Source of the DNA: Limihaloglobus sulfuriphilus
GTDB lineage: Bacteria > Planctomycetota > Phycisphaerae > Sedimentisphaerales > Sedimentisphaeraceae
NCBI RefSeq assembly: GCF_001999965.1
Contig: NZ_CP019646.1
Coordinates: forward strand, 620,001 to 684,000
Length of the DNA: 64,000 nucleotides
Reading direction: 5' to 3'
In this document: in pieces, positions 8,697-16,705 of the stretch
Numbering within the stretch: the stretch's first letter is position 1
How the letters are laid out: every line of letters begins with the position of its first letter
Position numbers and translations under genes: made by a program
Notes under the pieces: generated by a model
The model's database searches: none
Told to the model about the DNA's origin: nothing
The model's input: the letters and a program-made list of their open reading frames with translations, nothing else

Positions 8697-10067
8697 TTAC
8701 GGTTGCGGCAATTCCTTTGTGTCGTTTTCGAGAGCATCTTCAATGAGATCTGCCGAAACGGCTTTTGAGGTTTTAGCCCCGAGTTCTTTCAATTTTACAG
8801 TCCGTGCAACGATGTTGCCCCTGCCGGTTTTGAGCTTGTTAATGGCGGCGTTATAACTTTTCTCCGCGGTGCTGAGGTTGCTTCCGAGCTTTTCCATGTC
8901 ATTGTAGAAAGCGACAAATTTATCGTGAAGTTTACCCGCTTCATCGGCGATTTCTATGGCGTTGCGATTCTGCTTATCCTGCCGCCAGAGGTTCTTAATA
9001 ACCCTAAGGCTTGCCATCAGATTTGTTGGTGTCGCTATGAGTATATTGCTGCTTATCGCCATATCTATTATTTCAGGGGCGTTTTGTACAGCCAATGAAC
9101 AAGCCGATTCTATTGGTATAAACATTAGAAGATCGTCAAGGTTTTTTATCCCCTGCAGGTTGCTGTAATCTTTGTCCGCGAGCTCTTTTATGTGTCTTTT
9201 TACCGAGTTTATATGCTCTTTGAGAGCTTTTTCCTGCTGGGCGTCCGATTCGGCGGAGCAATATTGTTCATAAGCCTTAAGGCTGACCTTTGAATCGATA
9301 ATTACATCTCTGTTCTGCGGCAGATGTACAATAAAGTCGGGCTGATAACGTTTGCCGTCCTGGTTTGTAGTTGAGAATTGCCGCTCATATTCCCTGGGAC
9401 TTTCCAGGCCGGCTGCTTCAAATATCCTCTCAAGAATCATCTCGCCCCAGTTGCCCTGTACTTTAGCCTTGCCTTTAAGGGCTGTGGTGAGGTTTTCCGC
9501 ATCCTCTGTGAGCTGTTTGTTTAATTTCTGGAGGTTCTGCAGCTCGTTTATCAGTTTGCCCCTGTCTTTGAGGTTTGTGTCGTGGGTTTCGTTTATCCTC
9601 TTTTCAAATTCCTTAATCTTTTCGCTAAGGGGCTTTAATATCGCATCAATGCCGGTTTTGTTCTGTTCGGTGAATTTTTTGGAATTATCCTCCATGATAC
9701 TGCCGGCAAGGATTTTAAATTCGGCGGTAAATTCTTTCTTTATATCTTCAAGGTTCTTTTGTTTTTCAGACGCTGCTTTGCGTTCCTGCTCAAGAGTGGT
9801 TTTAAGCCCTGTTATCTGTGAAAGAAGCTCGGCCTTTTCATCGCTTAATAACTGTATATGCTGCTCAAGCTCATCAATACGTATTTGTTTTTCTTCCGCG
9901 GCGGAGTTCTTCTCTTCCAAACGGGCGTTTTCCTGAGAAAGCCTCAAGATTTCCTGTTGAGCAGCGGCTGTGTCAGCTCTGGATCTGGCGATTTCACTTA
10001 ACTTCCATATAAGCCAGCCAAAGCCTGCAATCAGTATTATTATGACAATTATTTCTATAGGAGCCAT
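8697..10067 (-). CDS. rmuC: DNA recombination protein RmuC
   Basis: A 456-residue RmuC protein, a nuclease-like factor that limits recombination at inverted repeats. Residues 4-22 form an N-terminal membrane anchor (IEIIVIIILIAGFGWLIW). A long coiled coil follows to about residue 190, and then the RmuC domain with GNWGEMILERIFEAAGL, YQPDFIVHLP and VIIDSKVSLKAYEQY. The D...DSK residues match a PD-(D/E)XK-like core. The start is ATG 10067. It is downstream of trmB on the same strand with a stem-loop between them. Confidence 0.93.
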   Translation of the reverse strand: MAPIEIIVIIILIAGFGWLIWKLSEIARSRADTAAAQQEILRLSQENARLEEKNSAAEEKQIRIDELEQHIQLLSDEKAELLSQITGLKTTLEQERKAASEKQKNLEDIKKEFTAEFKILAGSIMEDNSKKFTEQNKTGIDAILKPLSEKIKEFEKRINETHDTNLKDRGKLINELQNLQKLNKQLTEDAENLTTALKGKAKVQGNWGEMILERIFEAAGLESPREYERQFSTTNQDGKRYQPDFIVHLPQNRDVIIDSKVSLKAYEQYCSAESDAQQEKALKEHINSVKRHIKELADKDYSNLQGIKNLDDLLMFIPIESACSLAVQNAPEIIDMAISSNILIATPTNLMASLRVIKNLWRQDKQNRNAIEIADEAGKLHDKFVAFYNDMEKLGSNLSTAEKSYNAAINKLKTGRGNIVARTVKLKELGAKTSKAVSADLIEDALENDTKELPQP

Positions 10068-10141
10068 TCCATTAAAACCTTGAATAAATCATATTGAAAA
10101 GATGATTATATAAGAATCAGAAAATATCGCCAACACTTTTA

Positions 10142-10167
10142 CGTGCATACTTGAGCCGGTATGCACG
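10142..10167 (-). other. Stem-loop between trmB and rmuC
   Basis: CGTGCATAC (10142-10150) and GTATGCACG (10159-10167) form a perfect 9-bp stem with an 8-base loop. There is no U run on the minus side, so it is not a classic terminator. It may be an attenuator or processing site. Confidence 0.45.
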
Positions 10168-10208
10168 GCGCGGTTTTGGCTTGCGGCTAAGTGTTGTTTT
10201 ACAATCGA

Positions 10209-10844
10209 TTAACCGATTTTTTGTATCGCTGCAGCGTTTATTGAGCGGCCTTCTTTGATGTATTTGCGTTCAAAATTTGTGCCGGCATATTCCCCCTCTT
10301 TTGCGCCGGTAGGGCGGATGTATTCAATTATTTCGATCTTTCCCTGTGCTTTGAGCGTAGTGCAGACCTCTTGTATCTGCTCAAAATAGCCGTCGTGGTC
10401 GGTTGCTATATTGATAATACCCCCGGGCACAAGTGTTCGAAGCATCTGGAGGGCATTGGACACGGAAAAAAAACGGCGTTTGTGGTGGCGTTTTTTGGGC
10501 CATGGGTCAGGAAAGTATATATGGTACATATCAATACACTCGTCCGCTATTTTCTCGCTGATAAATACTGCCGCGTCTGTCCGCATCATCTTGACGTTTT
10601 TCAGTCCCCAGCGGCCCATCCTGTCAACAGCGTGCCTGTAAAATTTGCTTGCCCATTCTATGCCGATAAAGTTTATATCGGGAAACGCCTTTGCCTGGCT
10701 GACGAGGAAAGTCCCTTTACCGGAGCCGATCTCCATCTGAATTGGAGCCTTACGCTCGAACAACAGCCTCAAGTCGCTGCCCGGCTTGATTTTACCGTCA
10801 AAAAGCATATGCTGGGGATATTCTTTTAGTTTACTGGCGGGCAT
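10209..10844 (-). CDS. trmB: tRNA (guanine-N7-)-methyltransferase
   Basis: SAM-dependent enzyme of 211 residues that forms m7G46 in tRNA. The SAM-binding loop EIGSGKGTF is at about 38-46, and the family signature FPDPWPKKRHHKRR at 111-124. GTNFERKYIKEGRSI near the C-terminus is also typical of TrmB. Length is normal. It follows coaB by 11 bases and is part of the same leftward operon. Confidence 0.95.
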   Translation of the reverse strand: MPASKLKEYPQHMLFDGKIKPGSDLRLLFERKAPIQMEIGSGKGTFLVSQAKAFPDINFIGIEWASKFYRHAVDRMGRWGLKNVKMMRTDAAVFISEKIADECIDMYHIYFPDPWPKKRHHKRRFFSVSNALQMLRTLVPGGIINIATDHDGYFEQIQEVCTTLKAQGKIEIIEYIRPTGAKEGEYAGTNFERKYIKEGRSINAAAIQKIG

Positions 10845-10855
10845 ATCAAAATAAC

Positions 10856-11485
10856 TTACAGGTTGTCTTCGATGTAAAGCTCAACTATCTCAATTAGTGC
10901 CTGAGCTATCTGGAGCTTGTCGGTTTGCTGGAACGATATCCATTCATCGCCGCCGGTGTTGACATGGAGCGTAGAAATCTTTTCCGCGATTGATTCGGTT
11001 GAATTCACAGCGATAATATCTACAGCTTTGCGTGATTTCTTTTCCAGGGCTCTTACAAACATGTCCGTATCTTCAAGTGCAAAGCCGACAAGGGTTTGCG
11101 ATGTTTTATTCTGGCCCGCCCAGCCAAGGATATCCACTGTGGGTTTAAGATGGATGTTCATATCGTCTTCGGATTTTTTCAGTTTCAACGGCGATGGCTC
11201 TGCCGGTGTGTAGTCGGCGACCGCCGCGGCCATAATAAGGCAGTCACATTCGCTGAAGTTTTCTTTGACAGCCTCAAACATATCCTGAGCGGAGATAACC
11301 TTGGTCAATCTGCAGCCGGCCGGCGGGGTAAGTGAAACATTTGCGGATACAAGATTTACGTTATGGCCTCGTTGAATAGCCGCCCGGGCGATAGAATAGC
11401 CCATATTGCCCGAGCTTGCGTTTGAGATATAACGCACGGGGTCAATATGTTCGCGTGTTCCGCCTGCTGTTACTAAAATATTCAT
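10856..11485 (-). CDS. coaB: Phosphopantothenate-cysteine ligase (stand-alone CoaB)
   Basis: Joins cysteine to 4'-phosphopantothenate in coenzyme A synthesis. The 209 residues cover only the CoaB half of the usual bifunctional CoaBC protein. The N-terminal GGTREHIDPVRYISNASSG and MAAAVADYTP are diagnostic of the nucleotide and substrate sites. The start ATG at 11483-11485 overlaps the coaC stop in an ATGA arrangement, so the two halves are translationally coupled. The split is less common than the fusion. Confidence 0.93.
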   Translation of the reverse strand: MNILVTAGGTREHIDPVRYISNASSGNMGYSIARAAIQRGHNVNLVSANVSLTPPAGCRLTKVISAQDMFEAVKENFSECDCLIMAAAVADYTPAEPSPLKLKKSEDDMNIHLKPTVDILGWAGQNKTSQTLVGFALEDTDMFVRALEKKSRKAVDIIAVNSTESIAEKISTLHVNTGGDEWISFQQTDKLQIAQALIEIVELYIEDNL

Positions 11486-12051
11486 GCTTGTAAAATGCTG
11501 CGTATCTCTGTTAAAATCTCTTCGGGCTGTGCCATTCTTCCGGCAGCTTTCGTGCCGCAGGCAAGGTATCCCTCGCAGGGGCCCGCAGTCTTTACGCCGA
11601 GGGTTGTCTTGATATAATCAAGGTTTTTCTGCACAATAGGGTTTTCCCACATCATGTTATTCATTGCCGGCGCCAGGAGAATAGGTTTCTGCCAGCCGGC
11701 GATCAGCGTAGTGCTGAGAATGTCATCTCCGATTCCGCCGGCCATCTTGGCTATGATATTGGCTGTGGCAGGGGCGACAACTATTGCGTCCGATTGCCGG
11801 ACAGTCTGGATGTGGCTGATGGCGTAATTTTCCGGAGAGTTCCAAAGCGTTGTCAGAACAGGGTTTGAGGTCAACGCCTCGAATGTCTTGCTGCCGATTA
11901 GTTCCAGTCCGCATTTGGTTATCATAACCGTTACATCTGCGCCGGCCTGGACGAGTTTGCTGGCAAGGTCAGCCGACTTATAAGCCGCGATACCGCCTGT
12001 CACTCCAAGGAGTATTTTTTTACCTTTTAAGATGTCTTTGTCTGGTTTCAT
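11482..12051 (-). CDS. coaC: Phosphopantothenoylcysteine decarboxylase (stand-alone CoaC)
   Basis: A flavoprotein of 189 residues that decarboxylates 4'-phosphopantothenoyl-cysteine. The family landmarks are all visible: GVTGGIAAYK near the N-terminus, active-site His80 (SHIQ), the PxMNxxMW motif as PAMNNMMW at 128-135, and the substrate-clamp Cys165 in GYLACG. It ends in a 4-base overlap with coaB. The gmk-rpoZ-coaC/coaB order is the common bacterial one, only with the coaBC gene divided. Confidence 0.93.
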   Translation of the reverse strand: MKPDKDILKGKKILLGVTGGIAAYKSADLASKLVQAGADVTVMITKCGLELIGSKTFEALTSNPVLTTLWNSPENYAISHIQTVRQSDAIVVAPATANIIAKMAGGIGDDILSTTLIAGWQKPILLAPAMNNMMWENPIVQKNLDYIKTTLGVKTAGPCEGYLACGTKAAGRMAQPEEILTEIRSILQA

Positions 12052-12066
12052 TTCTCTGGTGTTTTA

Positions 12067-12303
12067 TCAAAACGCCGCGAAAGGATCAATGGTCGTTTCT
12101 TTTGGTGCTGCCTGCTCGAGAGTGATTTTATCCTCAAGTATCTCCTGCACAACGATTTCCATCAAAGTCTTTCCCTTTGTATCATCGATAAGAGGGCGGG
12201 AGCCTTCGAGGATTTCTTTCATACGTTTCTGGATAAGGGCGGAGAGTTTGAATTTGCCGCCGACCTTATCGACTATGTCCTGATGTTTTAATGCTTCTAT
12301 CAT
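12067..12303 (-). CDS. rpoZ: DNA-directed RNA polymerase omega subunit
   Basis: Small 78-residue protein matching RpoZ by position and pattern: an N-terminal helix ending VGGKFKLSALIQKRMKEILEG, then a proline, then a helix KTLMEIVVQEILEDKI. Omega helps assemble beta' and stabilises RNA polymerase. The sequence is divergent, but its place between gmk and coaC is the conserved one. The start overlaps the gmk stop by 4 bases. No separate promoter was seen, so it depends on the operon. Confidence 0.82.
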   Translation of the reverse strand: MIEALKHQDIVDKVGGKFKLSALIQKRMKEILEGSRPLIDDTKGKTLMEIVVQEILEDKITLEQAAPKETTIDPFAAF

Positions 12304-12869
12304 TTGGAATTTCTCCTGTTATCAATAATGGTTTTAACCTCATTAACTGCTTTTTCAAGCGAATCGTTTACAACAAAATAATCATACGCTTCTTGAGCCG
12401 TATCTATCTCAGTTTGTGCCTTTTTAAGCCGTTTTAAAATCGTCTCATCACTATCGCGGCCGCGGTTGCGGATACGGCTTTCAAGTTCCTGCATATCGGG
12501 CGGCAGAATGAAAATCATCACCGCCTGGGGCATATTTTTCTTTACCTGCGTTCCGCCCTGAACGTCGATCTCTAATAATACTGTTTTTCCATCGTTAAGT
12601 GACTGTTCAACTTTCTCTCTGGGAGTGCCGTAATAATTGTCAAAAACTCCGGCATATTCAAGAAATCCGTTTTGCTCTATCTGCTTTTCAAATTCATCTT
12701 TAGAGATAAACAAATAGCTTTTGCCTGTGGTCTCGTTTTTACCAGGCTTGCGGGTTGTCGCCGAAACGCTCAAATACACATTCGGGTCTTTGAGCAGTTC
12801 CTGGCATATCGTGCCCTTGCCTACACCGGAAGGGCCGCTTATCACGACAAGAAGCCCTTTATTCGACAT
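12300..12869 (-). CDS. gmk: Guanylate kinase
   Basis: Converts GMP to GDP with ATP. The P-loop GPSGVGKG is at residues 12-19. The GMP-binding and lid segments SVSATTRKPGKNE, YYGTPREKVEQ and LLEIDVQGG are all present. Length 189 is slightly shorter than average but complete. Its ATG at 12867-12869 overlaps the end of yicC by 11 bases, and its stop overlaps rpoZ, so the three are tightly coupled. Confidence 0.95.
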   Translation of the reverse strand: MSNKGLLVVISGPSGVGKGTICQELLKDPNVYLSVSATTRKPGKNETTGKSYLFISKDEFEKQIEQNGFLEYAGVFDNYYGTPREKVEQSLNDGKTVLLEIDVQGGTQVKKNMPQAVMIFILPPDMQELESRIRNRGRDSDETILKRLKKAQTEIDTAQEAYDYFVVNDSLEKAVNEVKTIIDNRRNSK

Positions 12870-13746
12870 TTTGCACTTGTTCCTTAATCTTTTCTACAAT
12901 ACATTTAAGTTCAACCGAACATTTTGAAATCTCAGGGTCGTTCGATTTGCTGCCGATGGTATTCGATTCACGGAACAGCTCCTGGCATATAAAATCCAGC
13001 TTACGCCCGCCCGGTTCGTCCTCGCTGCACGTTTCTTTGATCTGCTCAATGTGCGATTCCAGCCGCGATATTTCCTCAGAAATATCTGCTCGGTCAGCGA
13101 ATACAGCGATCTCGCGGACAAGTGTCTGCTGGTCAAGCTCAAGTTTTGCGCCTTTTATCATCTCGTTGACACGCTTCTCGAGACGCGTATGATATTCGTC
13201 AATAACCTTTGGAGCGCGTTCATAAAGCCTTTTGGTAATGTCGGATATCTCCCCGCAGCGGCTGATAATGTCCGCTTTTACTGTCTTGCCCTCAGCTATT
13301 CGCATAGCAGTGAGATTCTCGAGTGCTGAAACTGTAATTTCGCTGATTTTCTGCAAGAGGATTTTGGCCTTGTCTTCTGTAAGCTCTTCGCTGTCAGTGA
13401 CTCCCGGAGCATCAAGCAGTTTTGCCAGCTCTATCCGGTATTTAATTCCTTCTACCCGGCTTGCCGCGTCTCTTAGCTTTGTCAGATATCCCTCAACCGC
13501 CGCGGCGTTTACATAGGCCGAGGCCTGTTCCGAAGCGAGCTTGTACCGAAGAGAGCAGCTTACCGTTCCGCGGGTGATATATTTTTTGATGAGGTTCTCA
13601 ATTTCTATGTCAAGAAAACCCAGGTCTTCAGGTGTGCGCACGCAGGGCTTAAGGTAACGTCCGTTTACGGATTTAATTTCTACGGTGTAGTTTACACCTT
13701 CAAACTCGCAGGACGCAGTGCCGTAACCTGTCATGCTCTTTAACAT
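12859..13746 (-). CDS. yicC: YicC-family endoribonuclease
   Basis: A 295-residue protein with the YicC-like N-terminus (MLKSMTGYGTASCEFEG, VEIKSVNGRYLKP) and the C-terminal DUF1732 block (ISEEISRLESHIEQI ... GRKLDFICQELFRESNTIGSKS). YicC proteins act as endoribonucleases on RNA, including small RNAs. Gene order yicC-gmk-rpoZ is widely conserved. It lies 58 bases from the secG stop on the same strand. Confidence 0.93.
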   Translation of the reverse strand: MLKSMTGYGTASCEFEGVNYTVEIKSVNGRYLKPCVRTPEDLGFLDIEIENLIKKYITRGTVSCSLRYKLASEQASAYVNAAAVEGYLTKLRDAASRVEGIKYRIELAKLLDAPGVTDSEELTEDKAKILLQKISEITVSALENLTAMRIAEGKTVKADIISRCGEISDITKRLYERAPKVIDEYHTRLEKRVNEMIKGAKLELDQQTLVREIAVFADRADISEEISRLESHIEQIKETCSEDEPGGRKLDFICQELFRESNTIGSKSNDPEISKCSVELKCIVEKIKEQVQNVE

Positions 13747-13804
13747 AGGAATGCCTCAAAGAAACTATTTACTCTTATGTATGCCGCGACGAAATAAGCT
13801 GTAT

Positions 13805-14281
13805 TTACTCAGTCTGGGCTTCCGCGGCTTTTTCAGCGGATTCAGCAGCTTCTTGCGCTTCATCAACGCCGGCATCTGCCTGTCCTGATGCAGCTTCAGC
13901 GGCATTTTGAGCGGTTTCTGACGCTTCGGCTGCCTCTTCGCCGGTTTCTCCGGCAGTCTCGGCGGCTTCTTCACCAAGGCCGGCGGCTCCGGTTGCGTCT
14001 TCAACTACTACGGACTTAAGTTCTTCAATGCCTTTAGGCTTGTAGAATTTGGCTAATCCGATTCCAAGCAGGAGAAACATTGCCACAAAGATTACGGTTA
14101 TCCAGGTAAGGAAATCACCGGTTTTTGTACCCAGAACTCCGGCTCCTATGCCTCCGAAAGCTCCGCTCAGGCCGCCTCCGCGTCCCTTTTGAATCAGGAT
14201 AATCAAAGCCAGGACTACAGAAATCACAAGCCATAAGATGCCGACTAACGTCCAGAAAATTGAAAGATTTGCTAATAACAT
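13805..14281 (-). CDS. secG: Protein-export membrane protein SecG with acidic tail
   Basis: SecG is a small partner of SecYE that aids the preprotein translocase. Two transmembrane helices are visible at about residues 8-29 and 54-76, with the characteristic loop QKGRGGGLSGAFGG between them. The core ends near residue 80; the remaining 78 residues form an Ala/Glu-rich, low-complexity tail that ordinary SecG lacks. Tails of this type occur in other planctomycete SecG proteins as far as I recall. The tail is probably disordered and cytoplasmic or periplasmic depending on topology. The tpiA-secG order is common. Confidence 0.9.
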   Translation of the reverse strand: MLLANLSIFWTLVGILWLVISVVLALIILIQKGRGGGLSGAFGGIGAGVLGTKTGDFLTWITVIFVAMFLLLGIGLAKFYKPKGIEELKSVVVEDATGAAGLGEEAAETAGETGEEAAEASETAQNAAEAASGQADAGVDEAQEAAESAEKAAEAQTE

Positions 14282-14335
14282 AATTTATTTCCTAATTAGT
14301 TAATTTTAATACGCTGTTTGTATCGCCGGTTAAGC

Positions 14336-15106
14336 TCAGCTGTATAACTTTGAAGTTATCTTTATCATTTCAGAGAAGCTCTCAACCTTGAGGCCGGCTC
14401 CGCCGACAAGAAGCCCGTCAACGTCAGGGCAGCTCATAAGCTCTTCTGTGTTTGCGGGTTTAGCTGAACCGCCATACTGGATTATTATGGCTTCCGCGGT
14501 TGCCTGGTCGTACATTTCCGCCAGAAGTGACCTTATCATAGCGTGTACTTCCTGAGCCTGCTCGCTCGTGGCGGTTTTGCCGGTTCCGATTGCCCATACA
14601 GGTTCGTATGCAAGTGTGATTTCAACCGCTTCAGCGGCGGAGAAACCTGCAAGTCCCTTTTTAACCTGATTAGCGACAACAGCATTTGTTTTGCCGGCTT
14701 CGCGTTCTTCTAAAAGCTCTCCAATACAGAGGATAGGTAAGAGTTTCGCATCCAGGGCCGCCCGGGTTTTCTTATTGATAAGCTCATCTGTCTCGCCTAT
14801 CACGTGGCGGCGTTCAGAGTGGCCGGTGATTACATATTCTACGCATACATCCTTTAGCATTTCACAGCTGATCTCACCGGTAAATGCGCCGTTGCCTTCG
14901 AAATACACATCCTGTGCTCCAAGATGCAGGTTGCCCCCGTGTGAGAGGTTTTCTGCAACTTTCTGCAGATATACAAAAGGCGGGCATACCGCGGTCTTGA
15001 CATTCTCAATGCCTGCGATTTCTTTTGCTACTCCGCCGGCAAGCTCTACGGCTGATGCCATGTCGGTATTCATTTTCCAGTTTGCTGCGATAAAAGGTTT
15101 TCTCAT
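14336..15106 (-). CDS. tpiA: Triosephosphate isomerase
   Basis: Interconverts dihydroxyacetone phosphate and glyceraldehyde 3-phosphate. The catalytic residues are in place: Asn9 and Lys11 (NWKMN), His96 (TGHSERR) and Glu168 (AYEPVWAIGTG), with the phosphate-gripping GGSAKP and GLLVGGA. The 256-residue start at ATG 15106 is preferred to a TTG at 15118 because a GGAG lies 6 bases before it. It is the first gene of a long leftward operon through secG, yicC, gmk, rpoZ, coaC, coaB and trmB, possibly on to rmuC. Confidence 0.96.
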   Translation of the reverse strand: MRKPFIAANWKMNTDMASAVELAGGVAKEIAGIENVKTAVCPPFVYLQKVAENLSHGGNLHLGAQDVYFEGNGAFTGEISCEMLKDVCVEYVITGHSERRHVIGETDELINKKTRAALDAKLLPILCIGELLEEREAGKTNAVVANQVKKGLAGFSAAEAVEITLAYEPVWAIGTGKTATSEQAQEVHAMIRSLLAEMYDQATAEAIIIQYGGSAKPANTEELMSCPDVDGLLVGGAGLKVESFSEMIKITSKLYS

Positions 15107-15413
15107 TAGAAACTCCAACTTATTTAAGTTCTTATTCCAAAATATTTTACTAATTTATTGTTATTGCGTTTTTATGCTGATAAGCGTGATCCCGTTAGAA
15201 ATCTGCGCACAAAAGCTCTAAAGAATTTGTCAATTATATAAAACCGCTCCAACAGGTCAACCCAATTGTAAAAACTTGTCCCCAATGCCTGCAATTATTT
15301 CAAATCGCCTTGCTGCCGGATAAGTTCTTAGCTGAATTGTTTAATGTTTCTGGTTTGTAAGTCTCTGTTTAGTAGGGTTCTACATGTTTTGAATAATTTA
15401 TTTTGTTTTTTTC

Positions 15414-15443
15414 TTGACATTTATCTTTTTACATGGGTAAAAT
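15414..15443 (+). promoter_or_regulatory. Sigma-70-type promoter of the PEP-CTERM gene
   Basis: TTGACA at 15414-15419 and TAAAAT at 15438-15443 with an 18-base spacer, in AT-rich DNA. Its use implies a long 5' leader before ATG 15766. Confidence 0.65.
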
Positions 15444-15628
15444 TATAATCAGAAATTGTTTGTGAATTTTAATAAATGTGAAGAAGAACACGGATTCATT
15501 TCCATAGAAGTTGTCATTTCAGTTTATTCATCGTAATCATCTTGTTTTGCAAACTGTGTAATCCGTTACTCAAATACCAGCGATTCAGCATCTGGGCTTA
15601 TTTTGCTTTAATTTAAGGAGAGAGGACA

Positions 15629-15655
15629 ATGTACGTATTTAAACTGCCTCTATAA
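15629..15655 (+). CDS. Possible 8-codon leader peptide
   Basis: A very strong ribosome-binding site, AAGGAGAGAGG (15615-15625), stands ahead of ATG 15629. The frame encodes MYVFKLPL and stops at TAA 15653-15655. The quality of the ribosome-binding site is the only evidence that it is translated. It sits in the long leader of the PEP-CTERM gene, where a short upstream frame could control translation or RNA stability. It could also be chance. Confidence 0.35.
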   Translation: MYVFKLPL

Positions 15656-15765
15656 AGCTCTCCAACCGTAAAAACCGGCGGATTGGGAGCTGTGATTTTA
15701 AATCAAAACGAAAATTAAACTAAAATCTATTTTCAAAGATTTTCTTTATTTTGAGAGGAGAAAAA

Positions 15766-16479
15766 ATGAAGACTAAAATAAAACACATGGTGATACTTTT
15801 AATAGGTTTGTCTGCGTTATGCAGTACGACATTCGCAAGCCCGATAATTTCTATTCAGACATACGAGGACTGGTCAAATGAAATTGGCGCAACGGGACAT
15901 ATTACGCCCATACCAAGCTGGAGCTCCGGCGGCTTCGAAAGTGTTTATCCCGGAGAGTCGTCAGCATTTAGAATACCCACTTTAACTGCCTTGAGCAATG
16001 AGGAGGGTGAAGCTGCGTTAGAATTAGACTTTGGTACAGGCCCAGAAGACGAGCTTGTCATAGGAGGTATTCAGTATGAGTTTGGCGCTGACCCCGATTA
16101 CACTGGCGGCAAGGCAACATTCTCGGTAAGAAAACGCGGGACAAATGAGAAACCAGGCCGGTATTCACTTCATCTAAGAGATTCCAGTGGAAGAACATGT
16201 AACTGGGTATTCGATATTCCTCAGCAGCAGGGGGCTTCAGACCCGTGGGAGAATGTTACAATAGATTTTGCTACCACTCCAGTTGAGCCGCTTGGCAGTG
16301 TTACAGGTGGATTTGATATTTCCAAAGTCATTCTGGTATCTTGGGATTATCGAGGAACCAGGGGTACTTCAGGTGCATTTAAAGGAAAACTCGACCACAT
16401 TAAAGTTGTTCCAGAACCCTGTTCAGCTCTTTTGCTCGGTGCCGGCATACTTGGATTGATCCAAAAAACAAAACGCTAA
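15766..16479 (+). CDS. PEP-CTERM sorted extracellular protein
   Basis: A 237-residue secreted protein. The N-terminus is a Sec signal (MKTKIKHMVILLIGLSALCS, cleavage likely near residue 25). The C-terminal 23 residues form a PEP-CTERM anchor: VPEP, a hydrophobic helix (ALLLGAGILGLI) and the basic tail QKTKR. Such proteins are cut and sorted by exosortase, usually in organisms that make exopolysaccharide. The central part is beta-rich (ELVIGGIQYEFG, WENVTIDFATTP) and resembles a carbohydrate-binding jelly roll, but no family is certain. ATG 15766 is chosen for its GAGAGGAG ribosome-binding site; a TTG 15 bases upstream is an unlikely alternative. Confidence 0.85.
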   Translation: MKTKIKHMVILLIGLSALCSTTFASPIISIQTYEDWSNEIGATGHITPIPSWSSGGFESVYPGESSAFRIPTLTALSNEEGEAALELDFGTGPEDELVIGGIQYEFGADPDYTGGKATFSVRKRGTNEKPGRYSLHLRDSSGRTCNWVFDIPQQQGASDPWENVTIDFATTPVEPLGSVTGGFDISKVILVSWDYRGTRGTSGAFKGKLDHIKVVPEPCSALLLGAGILGLIQKTKR

Positions 16480-16539
16480 GATGAAAATTTGTTGTACCGG
16501 TAATTGATTTTTGAACTAAAAAGTTTTGTGAAATATCAC

Positions 16540-16574
16540 ACCGCCGGATTATGCCGTTAATCCGGCGGTATTTT
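16540..16574 (+). terminator. Intrinsic terminator after the PEP-CTERM gene
   Basis: ACCGCCGGATTA (16540-16551) pairs perfectly over 12 bp with TAATCCGGCGGT (16558-16569), followed by ATTTT. Confidence 0.88.
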
Positions 16575-16608
16575 CGTTTGCAGTGAGGTATTTTCGTTTG
16601 CAGTGAGG
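16569..16608. repeat. 20-bp tandem duplication
   Basis: The unit TATTTTCGTTTGCAGTGAGG occurs twice head to tail (16569-16588 and 16589-16608), overlapping the T tract of the terminator. It looks like a recent slippage duplication. Confidence 0.9.
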
Positions 16609-16625
16609 TGTTTTTGTTATTTGGT

Positions 16626-16654
16626 TTGACAAGCCGGCTTCAATTCTTTAAATA
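16626..16654 (+). promoter_or_regulatory. Promoter of the alpha-mannosidase-like gene
   Basis: TTGACA at 16626-16631, a 17-base spacer and TAAATA at 16649-16654, about 50 bases ahead of ATG 16706. Confidence 0.55.
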
Positions 16655-16705
16655 GTGCCATATATGAATGTTTGATAAAGTTGAATTTTTACAAAGTGAG
16701 GATAT

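Larger units (their letters stand above)
15107..15765. other. Long intergenic region between tpiA and the PEP-CTERM gene
   Basis: About 660 AT-rich bases between divergent genes. The left part should hold the leftward tpiA promoter. A clear rightward promoter sits at 15414-15443, leaving an untranslated leader of about 310 bases for the PEP-CTERM gene, with an 8-codon open frame inside it at 15629-15655. No known riboswitch class was recognised in the leader. Confidence 0.6.

Noticed and set aside
13765-14004. 79-codon minus-strand frame rich in Lys/Pro
   Set aside because: It is a different reading of the low-complexity secG tail; the secG frame explains the region.
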